Shown here: positions 26,709-37,800 of the stretch, piece after piece
Position numbering within the stretch: position 1 is the stretch's first letter
Layout of the letters: every line of letters begins with the position of its first letter
Assembly (NCBI GenBank): GCA_013141455.1
Contig: JABFQW010000006.1
Location: forward strand, 54,227 to 118,226
Reading direction: 5' to 3'
Length of the DNA: 64,000 nt
From: Bacteroidales bacterium
Lineage (GTDB): Bacteria > Bacteroidota > Bacteroidia > Bacteroidales > F082
Translations under genes and position numbers: made by a program
Notes under the pieces: generated by a model
Database searches by the model: none
Seen by the model: the letters and a program-made list of their open reading frames with translations, nothing else
What the model was told of the DNA's origin: nothing

Positions 26709-28448
26709 ATGAGAATTAGGGAAGTTGACCTGAGGTTTTTACTTACAATTGCTTTTTCAGTTGCTCTATCGTTGTTGTACTCACAAAACAATGATTCATT
26801 CGACAGTCTGTCCAAAGAACTGATTCAAACGAATGATGAAAAAGCCAGGGCCAATATCCTGATTGCCCTTTCAGCAGAGGTTGAAGGCAATCGCCCGGAG
26901 AATGCACTTACCTATGCAATGTCAGCGCATGAAATCGCTGTAAATCATCATCTTGATAAAGAAAACATCCTCTCGTTAGTCCGGCTTGGCAATTGTTATA
27001 TGCGCCTCAGCAATTATCGCGAAGCCCTGATTAATGCTGACCAAGCCTTAGAACTGGCTACAAAATTGAACCTGAAAGACGAAATTGCGAAGTCAAGAAC
27101 AATTCTTGCACTCATTTATTATGAATTAGGAAATTACGAACAGAGTGCTAAACTCGACTTTGAGAATTTAGCATATTATGAACAAGTGAAAAATCAGAAA
27201 CAAATCGGGGTAGTTCTCGGTAACATCGGGATCGATTTCATCAGTCAGAATAATTACGAAAAGGGACTTGAATACCTGAAAAAATCGTTCGATATTGCTG
27301 TCGAGACGAACGATTTTCGTGGTATGTCGTACCAATACAATAATATAGCGAGTCTTTATGCCGATTACTTTAAAGATTACAGCATTGCACTCAGATACTT
27401 TAAAGAGGCTTTGAAAATTAATAAAAAACTCGATGACAAACAACAACATGGTATCTATCTGATGAACATAGGTAATTGTTTATCCAAATTAGATGAAAAT
27501 GATAGTGTATTGTGGTATTTTCAAAGTGCAACACGAATTTTTAAAGGATTAAACAATACGTATCTTTTATCAAAATGCCAATCGCAAATTAGTAGTTATT
27601 ACCTAAAAACTAATGATTTGCATTTAAGTATCCTACATGCAGATACGGCCTTACAAATTGGACAAAAATATAACTACCATGAAAATATAAAAGCCGCTGC
27701 CGAATTACTGCATAAAATTAATCTGATTAAAAATGATACAATCAAAGCATACAGATATGCAATAATAGAAGATGAAGAGGAAGATAGTCTTGTTATTTTA
27801 TTAAATCAAAAAGAAGTTTATAAGCTTGAATTTCAATATAGTTATGAAAAAAGCGATAAAATAAAACAGATTGCCCGCCAAAAAAAAGAAAATTTGATGG
27901 TAGTAATTATTATTAGTCTGATTTCTGGTTTGGTAATCATTTTATTAATATTCTCCCGATATCGTATTAAAGCTAAAAGTGTCGCGATCGAAAAGAGGTC
28001 TATTGAAAAAGAGTTGGAATTTAAAAACAAAGAATTGACCATCAACCTATTATCGCTGATCAAGAAGAATGAAATGCTATCAGAAATCTCGAATAAAATG
28101 GTAGAGATTGGGAAAGATGCAAAAAAGGATGAGACAAAAGATGCCATCAATAAAATCAGTCGTGAACTACGAAATAGTTCCGATGATAAAATGATGAAAG
28201 AATTTTCGCTTCGGTTCCAGGAGATACATAGCGGATTTTATGAAACACTATTACATAATTATCCTGAGTTAACGCAAAATGAATTGAAACTGTGTGCTTT
28301 TCTACGACTTAATATGTCAACGAAAGATATATCAGAATTAACCGGACAACGGTTTCTTACCATCGATCAGGCGAGATTCAGATTAAGAAAGAAACTTGGT
28401 ATTACAAACTCTGAGACTAACCTGGTAACATTTCTTTCCCAGATTTAA
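26709..28448 (+). CDS. Membrane-anchored TPR regulator with C-terminal HTH (TPR2)
   Basis: The protein is 579 aa from the ATG at 26709 (MRIREVDLRFLLTIAFSVAL). The ORF-track start at 26604 lies inside the terminator and upstream of the promoter, so it is rejected. It has the same length and layout as TPR1: signal or anchor, TPRs (YEQVKNQKQIGVVLGNIGID), a membrane helix near 395-416 (NLMVVIIISLISGLVIILLI), a coiled coil, and an HTH (LTQNELKLCAFLRLNMSTKD, then RFRLRKKLGI). It is a close paralogue of TPR1, including the promoter. From about 27480 on it is more AT-rich than TPR1. Confidence 0.85.
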   Translation: MRIREVDLRFLLTIAFSVALSLLYSQNNDSFDSLSKELIQTNDEKARANILIALSAEVEGNRPENALTYAMSAHEIAVNHHLDKENILSLVRLGNCYMRLSNYREALINADQALELATKLNLKDEIAKSRTILALIYYELGNYEQSAKLDFENLAYYEQVKNQKQIGVVLGNIGIDFISQNNYEKGLEYLKKSFDIAVETNDFRGMSYQYNNIASLYADYFKDYSIALRYFKEALKINKKLDDKQQHGIYLMNIGNCLSKLDENDSVLWYFQSATRIFKGLNNTYLLSKCQSQISSYYLKTNDLHLSILHADTALQIGQKYNYHENIKAAAELLHKINLIKNDTIKAYRYAIIEDEEEDSLVILLNQKEVYKLEFQYSYEKSDKIKQIARQKKENLMVVIIISLISGLVIILLIFSRYRIKAKSVAIEKRSIEKELEFKNKELTINLLSLIKKNEMLSEISNKMVEIGKDAKKDETKDAINKISRELRNSSDDKMMKEFSLRFQEIHSGFYETLLHNYPELTQNELKLCAFLRLNMSTKDISELTGQRFLTIDQARFRLRKKLGITNSETNLVTFLSQI

Positions 28449-28594
28449 GTTTCCTCCAACCAATCATTTTTACATAGTAAGTTAGTCAGGTATTAAATTA
28501 TTTTTAAAAATTTACATATCATTCCTGTTTAAAAGCAAAGGGCGTTTCTGTTAAACTGTTTGCGCTTACCTCTATTCCACTCCATTTATAAACA

Positions 28595-28690
28595 TCTGAC
28601 TACATGTACTATAACTCCATGCATAAACAAAATGTATGGATGACATTCCCTGCTTATAAACACAATGTATAGACGATAAATCATTTATCT
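28595..28690 (+). promoter_or_regulatory. Cassette promoter/operator element, copy c
   Basis: TCTGACTACATGTACTATAAC runs into GCATAAACAAAATGTATGG, followed by a second CACAATGTATAGACGATAAA. It matches copy b in order and spacing, upstream of the small gene at 28739. Confidence 0.55.
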
Positions 28691-28738
28691 GAATTTTTCA
28701 TGATGATATTTGCCCTATCAAATTTAATACAGATCAAA

Positions 28739-28969
28739 ATGCATATCCTTAATAAAAATACTGGTATTACAGGTCAGGATGATGAAGGGCCTGATCAGGA
28801 AGATATTGAAGTCACCGACGATAATGAGGCTTTTATCAGACGGCTTGAAATCCAACGAAAATTGTTAAACAATTTCGTCAATCAAACAAAAGCGCAAATG
28901 CCTCAGATTTCGAAGAAAAAAAAACTAAATAATCATTCTATTAATAATTTAACAAAACCCTTACAATGA
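28739..28969 (+). CDS. Small acidic-helical cassette protein, copy 2
   Basis: The protein is 76 aa from the ATG at 28739 (MHILNKNTGITGQDDEG). The ORF-track start at 28700 is possible but adds residues unlike the paralogues. An acidic segment (DDEGPDQEDIEVTDDNE) precedes the helix FIRRLEIQRKLLNNFVN, and a basic/polar tail follows. The stop overlaps the start of the propeller gene as ATGA, so translation is likely coupled. No known domain. Confidence 0.78.
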   Translation: MHILNKNTGITGQDDEGPDQEDIEVTDDNEAFIRRLEIQRKLLNNFVNQTKAQMPQISKKKKLNNHSINNLTKPLQ

Positions 28970-31900
28970 AAAAAAAGTTTATTCTGCTCAGTTTAATCTG
29001 TGTTCTGAAGTATCTGACAGGCATAGATACCGCTTCAGCCCAGTGGCAATCCGTTGGCCCGGAAGGAGGTTACATAAAATGTATGACTCAGATTGGCCCA
29101 ACAATATTCGCGATTGTAAATCCTGCCAAATTGTACAGTTCTTCTGATAATGGAAATACATGGGTTCTTATTGCATCCCCCGAATACATCAATGCCATTA
29201 CTGCACTCGGAAATAGTCTTTTCGTAAGTACAAATGAAGGTATCTATCGTTCTGATGATTATGGATTGACGTGGGTTCAGAAATACAATTTGGGAGCTGG
29301 ATATATGACCGTGAGTGGTTCAAGCCTGTTTGCGGCAAATGGGGCATATTCAGGCATTCTACGTTCAACAGATAATGGCGAAAACTGGACCGTTGTAAAT
29401 GAAGGACTTTCAGATACTTATCTTTATTCGCTTACTGCAAGTAATACCGCAATTTTTGCCGGAACAGGGATTCAAATGTTAGGTGTTTTTCGTTCAACTG
29501 ACAACGGAGATACCTGGCAACAGGTTAAAAATGGTATGGCTTATTATTTCGAAGGGGAATGGTACCCTGATTATGCACCCGTGATTTCTTCACTTGGATT
29601 TAATGGTAACGATTTATATGCCGGTACAACCGAAGGTCAGGGGATGTGGAAATCTTCTGACAATGGTGACAATTGGGTTTTAACAAACCCGGAAACAATG
29701 AACTACGAATTTCGTAATGCAATAATCGGGAATGGGACAACAGTATTTGCAAGTACCTATGCAGGTGTATTAAAATCTAGCGATAATGGGGCAACCTGGG
29801 CAACAGCAAATACTGGTATTAATTGCATAGTTAATAATTTCGGATATATCAATTCTTTTATAATAAAAGACGCTAATGTATTCATTGGGACTGGGGACGG
29901 AATATATAAAACTGTAAATAACGGAGCTACCTGGACTATGTCATATAGTGGAATACGTGCGCTTGAACCAATTTACCAAACTTCATCTTTCTCGTCAATT
30001 GGTTCAGATATCTACTTTGGTGGTGCTCTCTCTGGCGTTTTCCATTCTTCTGATAATGGTGCGAATTGGACTAATGTGCATCCACGCAGCACACTTAGCG
30101 AATTATATTCTACTACTTCGGTTTTGTTTGCTGATGACAAATTTTCAACCGATGAAGGAGATACATGGCAAGTAACTACCTGCCCGGGCTATGGTTTACA
30201 CTGGATTGAACAAGGTTCAGCGTTTTTTGCATTCTCAAATTATGGTACCGAAATTGGTGTTTATCGTTCATTGGACAATGGTGCTACATGGTCAATGATA
30301 ACGAATGGGATTTCCTCTCCCGGCGAGGCCCAGTATTCATGCCTTAATTCAGATGGTGAAACTTTATTTCTTGGTACATCAACCGGAGTATATCATTCTG
30401 TTGACAATGGAGAAAATTGGATCGTAAATGAAAGCCCATTCCCAAATTTTAATGTGGCAGCTTTTTATGGTGCCAAATATGTTTCGACTGAAACAGCCGA
30501 TATTTATGGATTAGCCGGTGGCGGTGGCATACGGGGCATATACCGTTCAACCGACAACGGTGCAAATTGGGTTCAGGTTCATGACTTATTGGTTCATAAA
30601 TTTGTTCGTAGTGGCAACATTATTTATGTATCAGGCACAAATTTAGAACTTGTAGATGGAGAGTATGTCGAGGTTCGCAGAATATTATCCTCACTTGATA
30701 ATGGTCAAAATTGGTCTGTCATTTCATCGAATTTAGATAACATAGCAAATTTAAGCCTTGCGGCTGAAGGTTCAAACGTATATGTCTCAATATTTTTAGC
30801 GCCGAATCATGGTGTTTACCGTTCATCGGATAATGGAGCAACCTGGATTAATATTAGTCAGGGATTACCACAGGCCTATATTAGCTCATTACATATTGTG
30901 AATAATAAAATATTTGCCGCGGCGAATGGCGCCTCTGTCTGGTCGCGAAATCTGGATGAATTTTATCCACCGGCACAACCGAGTGCCATTGCTGGCTCTG
31001 AAACACCCTGTATCGGGTCTTCTCAAATTTACAGTGTGACCAATGTTCCGGGAGTAAGCTATACCTGGCAATTCCCTTCCGATTGGGTAATTACAGGGGG
31101 TAATGGCACAAATTCAGTTACTGTTACCGTTGGCAGTGTTGCAGGGGTTATTCTTGTCATTCCCTCGAATGCCTTTGGCTCCGGTCCGGCACAAACACTT
31201 ATCGTCAATCCGGTTTCAACTATCAATGCCGGTGTTTCCATCGAAGCCGATCAAAACAATATATGTGAAGGAACTTTGGTAAACATTACTGCAATACCTG
31301 TTGAAGGAGGTCAAAATCCGGTATATCAATGGTTTGTGAACGGCATCGAAAATGAAGAAACCGGTGCAGTTTTAACATACAATCCTACCGATAATGATGA
31401 GGTATATACCCTTATGACCTCATCGCTCGGATGTGTAACCAATAATCCTGTACAATCGAATACTATACAGTTTTCGGTAACCGATGCATTAGAGGTCATC
31501 GTTTCGATTACTGAAGATAAAAATGATGTTTGTGCCGGTGAAATAATAACATTTACCGCATCAACGACCAATGGAGGAAATCAGCCTACCTACAATTGGT
31601 ATGTAAACGAAACCAATGTGGGCGACAATAGTGCCACTTTCGCCTACGCTCCCGAAAACGGTGATATCGTTTCATTGGTTTTTACTTCAAGTGAATGGTG
31701 TGTTTCACAGAATCCGGTAACGTCAAACGCTATCGTTGCGATTGTAAATGCTCTACCCGAAGTTAGCTGGAACTATACCGATCCAACCACCGTTTGTATT
31801 GAAGACTGGGGTCCAATTACATTAACTGGTGGATTACCCGAAGGTGGCATCTACTCAGGAGCCGGTGTTAGCGGTAATATTTTCAACCAGGCAGTAGCAG

Positions 31901-32250
31901 GTATTGGTAATCATGTCATTAGCTATACTTATACCGATAGCAACAACTGTTCGGCCGAGGCCCAGATTGAATTTACGGTTGATGCCTGTCTTGGTGTAAC
32001 GGAATCAGCAAATGGATTACTTGTTTACCCAAACCCGGCAAATGACAATTTCACAATCAAAATGCAGGATAATCGGGCTATATTGGAAATTACCGTATTC
32101 AACAAAATGGGAATATGTGTTTATAATGAACATGATATTAAATCAATGGGAACAATAACGATTCCAGTTCAGAATCTTCCTGCAGGAAATTACATTCTAA
32201 AGGTAACCGGTAACGATGAAACACTAATAAAATCAATCATTTTAGAATGA
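28966..32250 (+). CDS. Asp-box beta-propeller T9SS surface protein (BNR2)
   Basis: The protein is 1,094 aa. It has a signal peptide (MKKKFILLSLICVLKYLTGI ... SAQ). The propeller opens with QWQSVGPEGGYIKCMT and has Asp boxes YRSDDYGLTW, FRSTDNGDTW and YRSLDNGATW. A PKD-like domain, two Ig-like modules (ADQNNICEGTLVNITAIP and EDKNDVCAGEIITFTAST), the CIEDWGPITLTGGLPEGG domain and a type A sorting domain (LLVYPNPANDNFTIKMQDNR) follow. Its start overlaps the small gene by four bases. Its final 90 bases before the sorting-domain core are identical to those of BNR4. Confidence 0.88.
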   Translation: MKKKFILLSLICVLKYLTGIDTASAQWQSVGPEGGYIKCMTQIGPTIFAIVNPAKLYSSSDNGNTWVLIASPEYINAITALGNSLFVSTNEGIYRSDDYGLTWVQKYNLGAGYMTVSGSSLFAANGAYSGILRSTDNGENWTVVNEGLSDTYLYSLTASNTAIFAGTGIQMLGVFRSTDNGDTWQQVKNGMAYYFEGEWYPDYAPVISSLGFNGNDLYAGTTEGQGMWKSSDNGDNWVLTNPETMNYEFRNAIIGNGTTVFASTYAGVLKSSDNGATWATANTGINCIVNNFGYINSFIIKDANVFIGTGDGIYKTVNNGATWTMSYSGIRALEPIYQTSSFSSIGSDIYFGGALSGVFHSSDNGANWTNVHPRSTLSELYSTTSVLFADDKFSTDEGDTWQVTTCPGYGLHWIEQGSAFFAFSNYGTEIGVYRSLDNGATWSMITNGISSPGEAQYSCLNSDGETLFLGTSTGVYHSVDNGENWIVNESPFPNFNVAAFYGAKYVSTETADIYGLAGGGGIRGIYRSTDNGANWVQVHDLLVHKFVRSGNIIYVSGTNLELVDGEYVEVRRILSSLDNGQNWSVISSNLDNIANLSLAAEGSNVYVSIFLAPNHGVYRSSDNGATWINISQGLPQAYISSLHIVNNKIFAAANGASVWSRNLDEFYPPAQPSAIAGSETPCIGSSQIYSVTNVPGVSYTWQFPSDWVITGGNGTNSVTVTVGSVAGVILVIPSNAFGSGPAQTLIVNPVSTINAGVSIEADQNNICEGTLVNITAIPVEGGQNPVYQWFVNGIENEETGAVLTYNPTDNDEVYTLMTSSLGCVTNNPVQSNTIQFSVTDALEVIVSITEDKNDVCAGEIITFTASTTNGGNQPTYNWYVNETNVGDNSATFAYAPENGDIVSLVFTSSEWCVSQNPVTSNAIVAIVNALPEVSWNYTDPTTVCIEDWGPITLTGGLPEGGIYSGAGVSGNIFNQAVAGIGNHVISYTYTDSNNCSAEAQIEFTVDACLGVTESANGLLVYPNPANDNFTIKMQDNRAILEITVFNKMGICVYNEHDIKSMGTITIPVQNLPAGNYILKVTGNDETLIKSIILE

Positions 32251-32374
32251 AGAACCCCATATTATGTTTTAGTTAAAGTATGACCTGGTCATGAATAAGA
32301 CACGATGAAGGTTTTCAAATCGGGTCAATGCTTTGAAAGGATACATTGACTATTCGGACGTAAATCCTGACACT

Positions 32375-32408
32375 GAAAAGGGTTACCTTATGGTAGCCCT
32401 TTTCTTGT
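32375..32408 (+). terminator. Intrinsic terminator after BNR2
   Basis: GAAAAGGGTTACC pairs with GGTAGCCCTTTTC (one G-U), then a short T-run. The arms resemble those of the other cassette terminators. Confidence 0.75.
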
Positions 32409-32491
32409 TTCAGTCAAAAAAAAACTACTTCGAATATTCGATATCCGGTTTCTGTTATAAAATTGATTTAAGATTACGCTGATTTTTACTG

Positions 32492-32499
32492 TATTTTTG
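32492..32499 (+). promoter_or_regulatory. -7 element of TPR regulator 3
   Basis: TATTTTTG (TAnnTTTG) lies 35 bases before the ATG at 32535. The surrounding TGATTTTTACTGTATTTTTG is shared with TPR6 (TGATTTTTACAGTAATTTTG). The nearest TTG is at a long spacing. Confidence 0.55.
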
Positions 32500-32534
32500 A
32501 AACGGTTAAATCACTTTAATAACCTAATTTTTAT

Positions 32535-34313
32535 ATGAATTCGAGGTTTATAATTAGAATAATTTTCATCCATCTTTTCTTCGTCCAAATAGCCGTAGCT
32601 CAAGATACTATGAATTCAGTCAGCCTTGATTCATTATTACAAACCATTAATGACCCTAAAAAAAAGGTTGATGCAATTATCGCCTATCTGGAAGAACCTG
32701 AAAACCGATATTTAGAAAATGTTGCTGATTACGCTAACCGTGCATTTATAATTTCGCAGCAGAATAATTATATGAAAGGTAATATCCAGGCAATGATAAA
32801 GCTTGGAAACTATTATTTCAGAAGTAGTGATTATAAAAAAGCCATGGAATTTGCACAGAAGGCAAAGGTAATGTCTGAAGATCTGAATTTAAAAATTGAA
32901 CTGGCCAATTCATTAAACCTTATTGGTACTATATATTCTGAACTCGATGATTATGACCATAGTTCACAATATTTATTCATGAGCCTGAAGTTATTTGAAA
33001 AACTTAAGGACAAAAAAGGAATATCTTCATTATTAGGTAAAATAGGTATTGACTTTTACAGCCAACAGGATTATAATAAAGCACTTGAATACTACAACAA
33101 TTCATTAAAACTTGCTAAAGAAATCAATTCCTTGTCATCAATAAAAACGGCGTATAATAACATAGCAGTTGTTTACCAATACCAAAAAAAATATGATACG
33201 GCAATAATTGCTTTAAGAGAGGCATTAGCAATAAATATTAAATTGGGAGATAGGCTATCGCAGGGAATAAATATCATGAATATTGGATACGATCAAATGA
33301 ATAATGGTAAGTTAGATGATGCACTACAAAGTTTTCAGCAATCGCTCGACCTATTCACAGGATTGAATAATCGGATACATATGGCGGAATGCTATTTAAA
33401 TTTTGGTTATTGTTATCAGGCAATGAACCAGATTGATAAAAGCATTGATTATTTTAAAAAAGCTTTATATGAAGGGCAGAATAAAGGATATTACCGTATC
33501 ATATCACCATCCGCAAAATCACTTACTCAAATATATACCGAAAAGAGAGATACCGTTAGTGCATTTAAATATGTTGTTCTGGAAAAACTTGCCGGGGATA
33601 GCCTGTTTGCTTCCAAACAACAAAAACTTTTATCAAAGTTTGAACTTCAGTATTTATATGAGAAAAAAGAATTTGAAAGACATCAGGCACAGCAAGTAAA
33701 AAATATAATTATGTGGATTATAATATTAAGCCTGGTTGCTGTGCTCATTATTTTTGGATTAGTAATTTCGAGATACCGGCTAAAATCAAAATTCGTAATT
33801 CTTGAAAAGGAAAAAATAGAGCTTGAAAAAGAGAACATTGAACTTGAAAAGGAAAAATTACAGTCCGAGTTAGATATTAAAGATAGAGAACTAACCGTTC
33901 ATTTGATTTCATTAATTAAGAAAAACGAGATGCTTGCTGATTTTTCTGATAAACTTGCACTATTTGAACAAAATGTGAAAAGTAATGAAACGAAAGTTGT
34001 ATTGACGCAAATCGGCCAGGAATTACGGAAAAATATTGATGATAAAATGCTTGAAGACTTTTCGTTGCGTTTTCAGGAAGTTCATGCCGGATTTTATGAG
34101 AAATTACTGAAAGATTACCCGGATTTGACACAAAACGAATTAAAACTTAGTGCATTCCTTCGACTGAATATGACAACCAAAGAAATCTCCGAATTGACAG
34201 GTCAACGATTTGCAACAATTGACCAGTCAAGACATCGGCTCCGAATAAAATTAGGCATATCAAATTCAGAAACAAACCTTGTTGTTTTCTTAGCAAACAT
34301 CAAATGCAATTGA
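32535..34313 (+). CDS. Membrane-anchored TPR regulator with C-terminal HTH (TPR3)
   Basis: The protein is 592 aa. A signal peptide (MNSRFIIRIIFIHLFFVQIA ... AQD) is followed by TPRs from about residue 40 to 380 and a membrane helix (NIIMWIIILSLVAVLIIFGL, about 393-415). Next is an unusually long heptad stretch (LEKEKIELEKENIELEKEK), about 13 residues longer than in paralogues, and then the HTH (LTQNELKLSAFLRLNMTTKE, RHRLRIKLGI). The N-terminal motif KKKVDAIIAYLEEPENRYLE is nearly the same in TPR6 (KVDAIIKFLEDPENQYLE), so these two form a sub-family. The gene is AT-rich. Confidence 0.85.
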   Translation: MNSRFIIRIIFIHLFFVQIAVAQDTMNSVSLDSLLQTINDPKKKVDAIIAYLEEPENRYLENVADYANRAFIISQQNNYMKGNIQAMIKLGNYYFRSSDYKKAMEFAQKAKVMSEDLNLKIELANSLNLIGTIYSELDDYDHSSQYLFMSLKLFEKLKDKKGISSLLGKIGIDFYSQQDYNKALEYYNNSLKLAKEINSLSSIKTAYNNIAVVYQYQKKYDTAIIALREALAINIKLGDRLSQGINIMNIGYDQMNNGKLDDALQSFQQSLDLFTGLNNRIHMAECYLNFGYCYQAMNQIDKSIDYFKKALYEGQNKGYYRIISPSAKSLTQIYTEKRDTVSAFKYVVLEKLAGDSLFASKQQKLLSKFELQYLYEKKEFERHQAQQVKNIIMWIIILSLVAVLIIFGLVISRYRLKSKFVILEKEKIELEKENIELEKEKLQSELDIKDRELTVHLISLIKKNEMLADFSDKLALFEQNVKSNETKVVLTQIGQELRKNIDDKMLEDFSLRFQEVHAGFYEKLLKDYPDLTQNELKLSAFLRLNMTTKEISELTGQRFATIDQSRHRLRIKLGISNSETNLVVFLANIKCN

Positions 34314-34470
34314 TAATTTTATTTTATCCATTGGTGAACCCATTGCATTTTTAGCAATTTCTCTCTCTAATCTCTCCATTCACCAATCAACTCCCTCCTT
34401 TAATAATAATTTATCTATATTAATCATTTTTAAGTATTTATATTTTTTCACCCCCTTCCTACTATTATTT

Positions 34471-34540
34471 TGTAAAGAAAATGTAAATAATTTTCCCGCA
34501 TTTGATAACGTAATTGTATGGGTAAAATATTAGATTTTAT
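34471..34540 (+). promoter_or_regulatory. Cassette promoter/operator element, copy d
   Basis: TGTAAAGAAAATGTAAA is followed about 30 bases later by TAACGTAATTGTATGGGTAAA. It aligns with copy a over about 60 bases and lies 45 bases before the small gene at 34585. More diverged than g, h and i. Confidence 0.45.
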
Positions 34541-34584
34541 GCTTTATCAGCGTTTCCTTTGCAGAGAAATTAATCTGAAACTCG

Positions 34585-34758
34585 ATGGACACGAATAATA
34601 ATCTTTCTAAGCCGACTGATAAAAATGACAAAGATTTCGAAGAAAAAAATGAAAATGTTCAGGTCAACAACGAAAAATTAGTTAAGAAACTGGAGATACA
34701 GCGGAAAATACTAAAAAGTATTATCGACCAGAAAAGCACATTCAAACCCGACAATTGA
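34585..34758 (+). CDS. Small acidic-helical cassette protein, copy 3 (below ORF-track limit)
   Basis: The protein is 57 aa and not in the ORF track. It begins MDTNNNLSKPTDKNDKDFEE. The family helix LVKKLEIQRKILKSIID follows and the protein ends QKSTFKPDN. It occupies the same position as its paralogues, 49 bases before the propeller gene at 34808. The charged N-terminus and the L-x-I-Q-R-K-x-L core make it a clear family member despite its short length. Confidence 0.78.
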   Translation: MDTNNNLSKPTDKNDKDFEEKNENVQVNNEKLVKKLEIQRKILKSIIDQKSTFKPDN

Positions 34759-34807
34759 AAATATTTCTATTAATCTATATTTTAATTAAAATTAAAAAAT
34801 CTGAATT

Positions 34808-37800
34808 ATGAAAAAACGTTTAACTCTAACACTTTTACTTAGTATTATAATGGTTTTTTACCTTGGCATTGGAACCGCCACAGCACAATGGACTGCGATT
34901 GGACCTGAGGGAGGTGATATAATAAATATGTTTAATGCTGACGGTACACTTTATTTAACGGCGGGTTCAGCCGAAAGGGCAAATCTCTATACTTCTGTTG
35001 ATAACGGAAACACATGGGAACCTCTGTCGAGCCCAACATGGCCTTCCGGGACTGGTAGTTTCAAATATGCAATTGCTAAGTTTGGAAACAGTTTATTTAT
35101 TGGATGTTCTGACCATATTTATCGTTCTGATGATAATGGCATATCATGGCAAATTGTTTCTGACTATGGGGGAACTGCATTTGCAAAAGAAGGTAATACA
35201 ATTTGGGCGGGAACCTTATATGGAATACTTAAATCAGAAGATAATGGCGATAACTGGACTTATACAAATTTGGGATTAGGTTATTCTGCTATTTCCTCAA
35301 TTTTAATATCAGGCAATGAAATCTGGGCAGGAACTGATTCACAGGAAGGTATTTTATATTCTGCGGATAATGGAGTTACTTGGTCAACTATACCTGGTGA
35401 ACTCGGCGGTGCAAGTGGGCTTGTAGTTTCAAAAATCGGGAATGATATATTCATAGGAACAGATTGGATTGGTGTATGGAAATTGACAAATGGTACAGGA
35501 ACATGGATTAAAGTACTTGACGGGTCGTCGGATAATTATAATTTTAAATCAATTGTAGGCAATTCAAATGTAATAATTGCTACCGGTAGTCGAGTAATGC
35601 GCTCTCTCGACGGAGGTACAACATGGACAGATATTACAAATAACGGAATCGACATTAATATATGGTACATAGCAATGGTTGCTTCGACCACAAACGATGG
35701 ACTATTAGTCGGCTCTCTCGGAGGAGTATATAAAAGTATTGATAATGGAGATACCTGGGTTCAATCAAATACTGGTATTTACTCTCAGGATATCTTAACC
35801 CCTGCATTAGTTACAATAGGCAATGATATATTCTCCGAAAATATTGTAAGCCAGATTTTTCGTTCTTCAGACGAAGGAAATACCTGGACAGAGGTAAGTA
35901 GTCCTGAAATAAATACATTTTCCGAACTAAAGCCATTTGGTGCCATTTCTACAACCTTATTTTCCGGTGAATTTATGTCAACAGATAATGGAAATACCTG
36001 GACCCCTCATAATTCACCGGGAAAGGTTAATAATTTACCCTGGATTGAAAATAATGGAAGGTTAATTACCGTTGATCAAAATACCGGAATTTATATTTCT
36101 GATGATAACGGGGCGACATGGAATTTAAGTATTAGTGGAATTAGTCTTCAAACTGTCGCTTATTATAATTTAATCGCCGATGGAACAACATTATGTATTG
36201 GCCTTAATGCCAATGGTATTGAAAGTACTATATATTATTCAAATGATAATGGAAATACCTGGTCTCCAAGTGCTTTCACAAATACAGTCTGGCCTCCGAA
36301 TATGGTGTTATATCCCAAATTCATAAACACAGGTACTTCTTTAATTGTTGGCACAGCAAATCCGGGTGAATACTATGGAGAAGGTGTATATCGTTCAACA
36401 GACCATGGAGTTTCCTGGGAGCGTGTAATTCCCAACGTTGGATGTTATTCAATTGTAGCATCTGAAAATTATGTTTATGCAGTTGGAACACAGGATAATA
36501 CCGGAAATAACCCGGCAATGTACATGTCGGAAGATGATGGTGAAACCTGGACAATAATTTCAACCGAAAGCGATTTGTATTATCCTTCTCTTGCTGCTTA
36601 CGGATCTTATATATTTGTTGCTAAATGGTCTTATTTAAGTAATACTATACTATTTTCTGATGATGCCGGTGATAACTGGTACGAAATTCCTCAGGGCGGA
36701 GAAGTTGGAGATTATGGTATTTCCGTAGTAAAAGGCTTTTCATTTTTTAACGATAAAGTGTATGCCGGAACAAGAGGTAATTCATTATGGGTAAGAAATT
36801 TAAGTGATTTTGAATTACCTGGACAACCCAGTGCAATTGAAGGGACTGCAACGCCTTGCATTGGTGGAACATATACTTATAGTGTAGAAAATATTTCCGG
36901 GGTTACCTACACCTGGGTGTTCCCCTCTGACTGGGTTGTTCTTTCAGGGCAGGGATCAAATTCTGTTACTGTAACGGTCGGAAGTGAGTCGGGAATTATA
37001 TTGGTTACTCCTTCAAATATGATTGGAAATGGACCTTTCCAGTATCTCATCGTTGCACCGTCGTTAGCTATTGATGCGGGCGTATCAATAGTTTCATATC
37101 CGGAAATTATTTGTTCCGGGACTCCAGTTACTGTTACTGCAACGCCCACCGAAGGCGGTGACACACCTGTTTATCAATGGTTTGTGAACGGTATCGAAAA
37201 TAGTGAAACCGATGCAGTTTTGACTTATGTGCCTGTTAATAATGATAATGTATATGCCGTATTGACTTCGTCACTCGAATGTGTAACGAATGATCCCGTG
37301 CAATCCAACACCATCCAAATATTGGTGACTGATGCCGTAGATGTCATCGTTTCGATTACTGAAGATAAAAATGATGTTTGTACCGGTGAAATAATAACAT
37401 TTACCGCATCAACGACCAATGGCGGCGATCAGCCTACCTACAATTGGTATGTAAACGAAACCAATGTGGGCGACAACAGTGCGACTTTTGCCTACGCTCC
37501 CGGCAACGGTGATATCATATCTTTGGTATTCACTTCAAGCGAATGGTGTGTTTCGCAAAACCCGGTTACTTCAAACGCTATCATTGCGATTGTAAATGCA
37601 CTACCCGAAGTTAGCTGGACTTACACCGATCCAACCACCGTTTGTATTGAAGACTGGGACCCGATTACATTGACAGGTGGATTACCCGAAGGTGGCATCT
37701 ACTCAGGCACCGGTGTTAGCGGTAATATTTTCGATCAAGCTGCGGCAGGTGTTGGTAATCATGTTATTAGCTATACTTATACCGATAGCAACAACTGTTC